DNA from: Rusavskia elegans
Lineage: Eukaryota; Ascomycota; Lecanoromycetes; Teloschistales; Teloschistaceae
Reading direction: 5' to 3'
NCBI GenBank assembly: GCA_011316305.1
Contig: SAUG01000154.1
Span: forward strand, 20,380-84,379
DNA length: 64,000 nt
Below, piece by piece: positions 62,470 to 64,000 of this stretch. Numbering within the stretch: position 1 is the first letter of the stretch; the number at the start of each line of letters is the position of its first letter. The notes beneath the pieces were generated by a model that saw only the letters and a program-made list of their open reading frames with translations, made no database searches and had not been told where the DNA came from. Position numbers and translations under genes: made by a program.

Positions 62470-62879
62470 TATTATATCTATAACTTTATAGAGGTTTTTT
62501 AAAAAGATAAGTTAAATAAACGTATCTAATTATCTATAGCCGCCTATAGCTAATATAGCCGTCTTTCCTAATAGAATTTTTAGTAGATAGCTATCTTTCG
62601 GCTTTTATAGCTATTTTTACTATATATATCGCTTATTATTTTTATAGATAGTTTCTCTTATTAGTTATTAATATAATTATTAAATATATCTCTACTATTC
62701 TCTTTTTAATTATTTTATAATAAAAATACTTTATAATATTAGAACTGTACTTCTATAGCTATATAGAATTAATTATAATAATCTATACTAAGACTCTCTT
62801 ACTATTTAGTAGCTCGGACTACGTCTACGGCTGTAGCTAGGCTCAAGCGTAACGCTCTTTGATATACAGGGACGTTATA

Positions 62880-63110
62880 TGAAATCGGTATAATCTAAAT
62901 TCGAATCAAATATATATTTTTTATACTAAAAATATAATTAAATTTTCAGTTACTAAAAATTAAAATACTGTTCCAAATTAAATAGAATAATCCTTTTAAA
63001 TTCAGATATACTACGTATACTATAGAATGAATTACTAATAAATAAATAGAATAGACGTCTATTCCAATTAACTATAATAGATAGATAAATACTTGCCTGG
63101 GTATAGTATC
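62880..63110. other. AT-rich flank, partly repeated at 55021-55140
   Basis: GAATAGACGTCTATTCCAAT here resembles AAATAGACGTCCATTTCAAT at about 55105. No gene is seen. Confidence 0.45.
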
Positions 63111-63660
63111 TTTAGTCTACCTAATGACTATACGGAATATAAAACTCTTCTATTCGAAATAATTTCCGCGACACCTAGGAGTCAGGTGCTGGTCGTCGGA
63201 GCAGCAGAACTTCGTTTGCCAAAGGCTTTCGTGATAGGCAGCAGCGCCGCCTGGACTCGATAAAGAATGTCAAGGCACAGTAGCGCAATCTCTTTACAAT
63301 CTGATATAAGATCTGTCGAAGAGTATATAGGGCATATATGACTGCCTTTGACTGGCTACCAAAGGGACAGGTGACATGGTCTATATCCGCATTGTGAGAC
63401 TGTCACATCTGCGCAGAACAGAGTCAAAGCTATTTTCTGATTCTGGCAGCGTAATAGCACTGCCAAATGCTGGGCTATAGTCTATTCCATCACGTAACCG
63501 TCATCTGAACCTTTAGGCAGATCTTCCTTCATACTAAAATCTTATATTAATCGCAATTCGTCCTGATCATACGATGCGGACCGAAGCTGTCCGTACAATT
63601 GCAGCCTGTCAGGTCTATTGGTAGGGCAAGAGATAGCTATACCCCACGCGCTGAACAATA
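63111..63660. other. Balanced-composition single-copy stretch, no gene resolved
   Basis: About 550 bp rich in CA, TG and GC (for example GCAGCAGCGCCGCCTGGACT). It has no RIP and matches nothing else in the window. Neither strand has an open frame above 60 codons, so it could be an untranslated or intergenic remnant or part of a gene with short exons. Confidence 0.5.
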
Positions 63661-63955
63661 TCTATTCTATATTTTAGGATTAGACCTACTCTACTATTTC
63701 TGGATAATTTTATCGAGATCTTTCTTTTTAAATTACCTATAACGACAATATACTATTTACCCGTAGCGTAAACTTCGAAGCTAGAATATTTAGATCTTTT
63801 AACTCTATCCCTGTACTGTCAGATCTGAAAAAATCCAATTTACGCGACTAGAATTAGGTAAACAGTATCTCTTTAACGTCGTTTACCTCGATTGTAGAAA
63901 ATATCTTACCACTAAAAGTCGCTGGAAATACCGTATTTGACTACGTACTGTAGGA

Positions 63956-63956
<1 letters not shown>
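63661..63956. repeat. AT-rich repeat related to 9495-9855
   Basis: AACAGTATCTCTTTAACGTC followed by GTTTACCTCGATTGTAGAAA matches the repeat near 9.5 and 9.8 kb. This copy is the least mutated of the three. Confidence 0.6.

Positions 63957-64000
<44 letters not shown>
63957..64000. repeat. Run of 44 C at the window end
   Basis: An uninterrupted C homopolymer follows TAGGATC and reaches the last base. A run this long is unusual in a fungal genome and may be an assembly or sequencing artefact; it may continue beyond the window. Confidence 0.9.

Larger units (their letters stand above)
55801..62879 (+). mobile_element. Gag-only LTR retrotransposon copy 4 (outer element)
   Basis: LTRs 55801-56210 and 62470-62879 (410 bp each) share one orientation. 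Flanking 5-mers CGAAA and TGAAA differ by one C/T change. Removing the SINE at 57002 and the element at 57532 leaves an interior of about 2.5 kb. Its plus strand reads gag, including KIEVKK-type charged helices and a CCHC knuckle at about 56910-56960 (YYLYKKSEYFKKNYLTKK, with Y or E in place of C or H), then a retropepsin-like stretch at about 60900-61000 (ALKIKIG). A purine-rich tract GATATAGGAAGGG directly precedes the 3' LTR. No RT or integrase is present, so it must have depended on another element. Confidence 0.88.

Overview
The window looks like an AT-rich compartment of a filamentous ascomycete (Pezizomycotina) genome. Almost all of it is repeat sequence in which C:G has been turned to T:A. 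CpA and TpG are scarce, TpA is abundant, and reading frames of recognisable retrotransposon proteins are cut mainly by TAA/TAG where CAA, CAG or TGG would be expected. That is the signature of repeat-induced point mutation (RIP). No species can be named from the sequence.

One gene island of about 3.5 kb (33.5-37.0 kb) has balanced base composition and no RIP. It carries one convincing gene, an intronless-looking multi-pass membrane protein of unknown function (34267-36138, +). A second balanced stretch (63.1-63.66 kb) has no readable gene. The window ends in a run of 44 C.

The rest is a nested set of mobile elements whose boundaries can often be fixed by target-site duplications (TSDs). (1) A gag-only LTR family with 410-bp LTRs and about 2.5-kb interiors: copies at 2515-5855, 12922-17225, 57532-60819 and 55801-62879, with solo LTRs at 19684, 52292 and 55145. 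A sister LTR subfamily lies at 1063, 40536, 44726 and 45702-51434. (2) Ty3/gypsy elements on the minus strand with readable RT and integrase: 24774-32909 (complete), 18456-24270 (partial), and fragments at 1-1062 and 40945-44725. (3) Five tRNA-derived SINEs. (4) Seven hAT-like MITEs, most with 8-bp TSDs. (5) Five copies of an unrecognised 0.94-1.4-kb element, called R4 here, whose copies share a conserved ORF I cannot assign. (6) One barely mutated 627-bp insert with Helitron-like ends. Two tandem arrays (about 180-bp and about 310-bp periods) lie between 45 and 54.6 kb.

Insertion order can be read at several places. The element at 57532 sits inside the one at 55801 in the opposite orientation. 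A SINE interrupts a reverse transcriptase next to its YIDD box. A gypsy element splits a MITE. R4 copies split LTRs, and an LTR splits an R4. Function in this window is limited to the island gene; the rest is decayed, apart from a few lightly mutated recent insertions.
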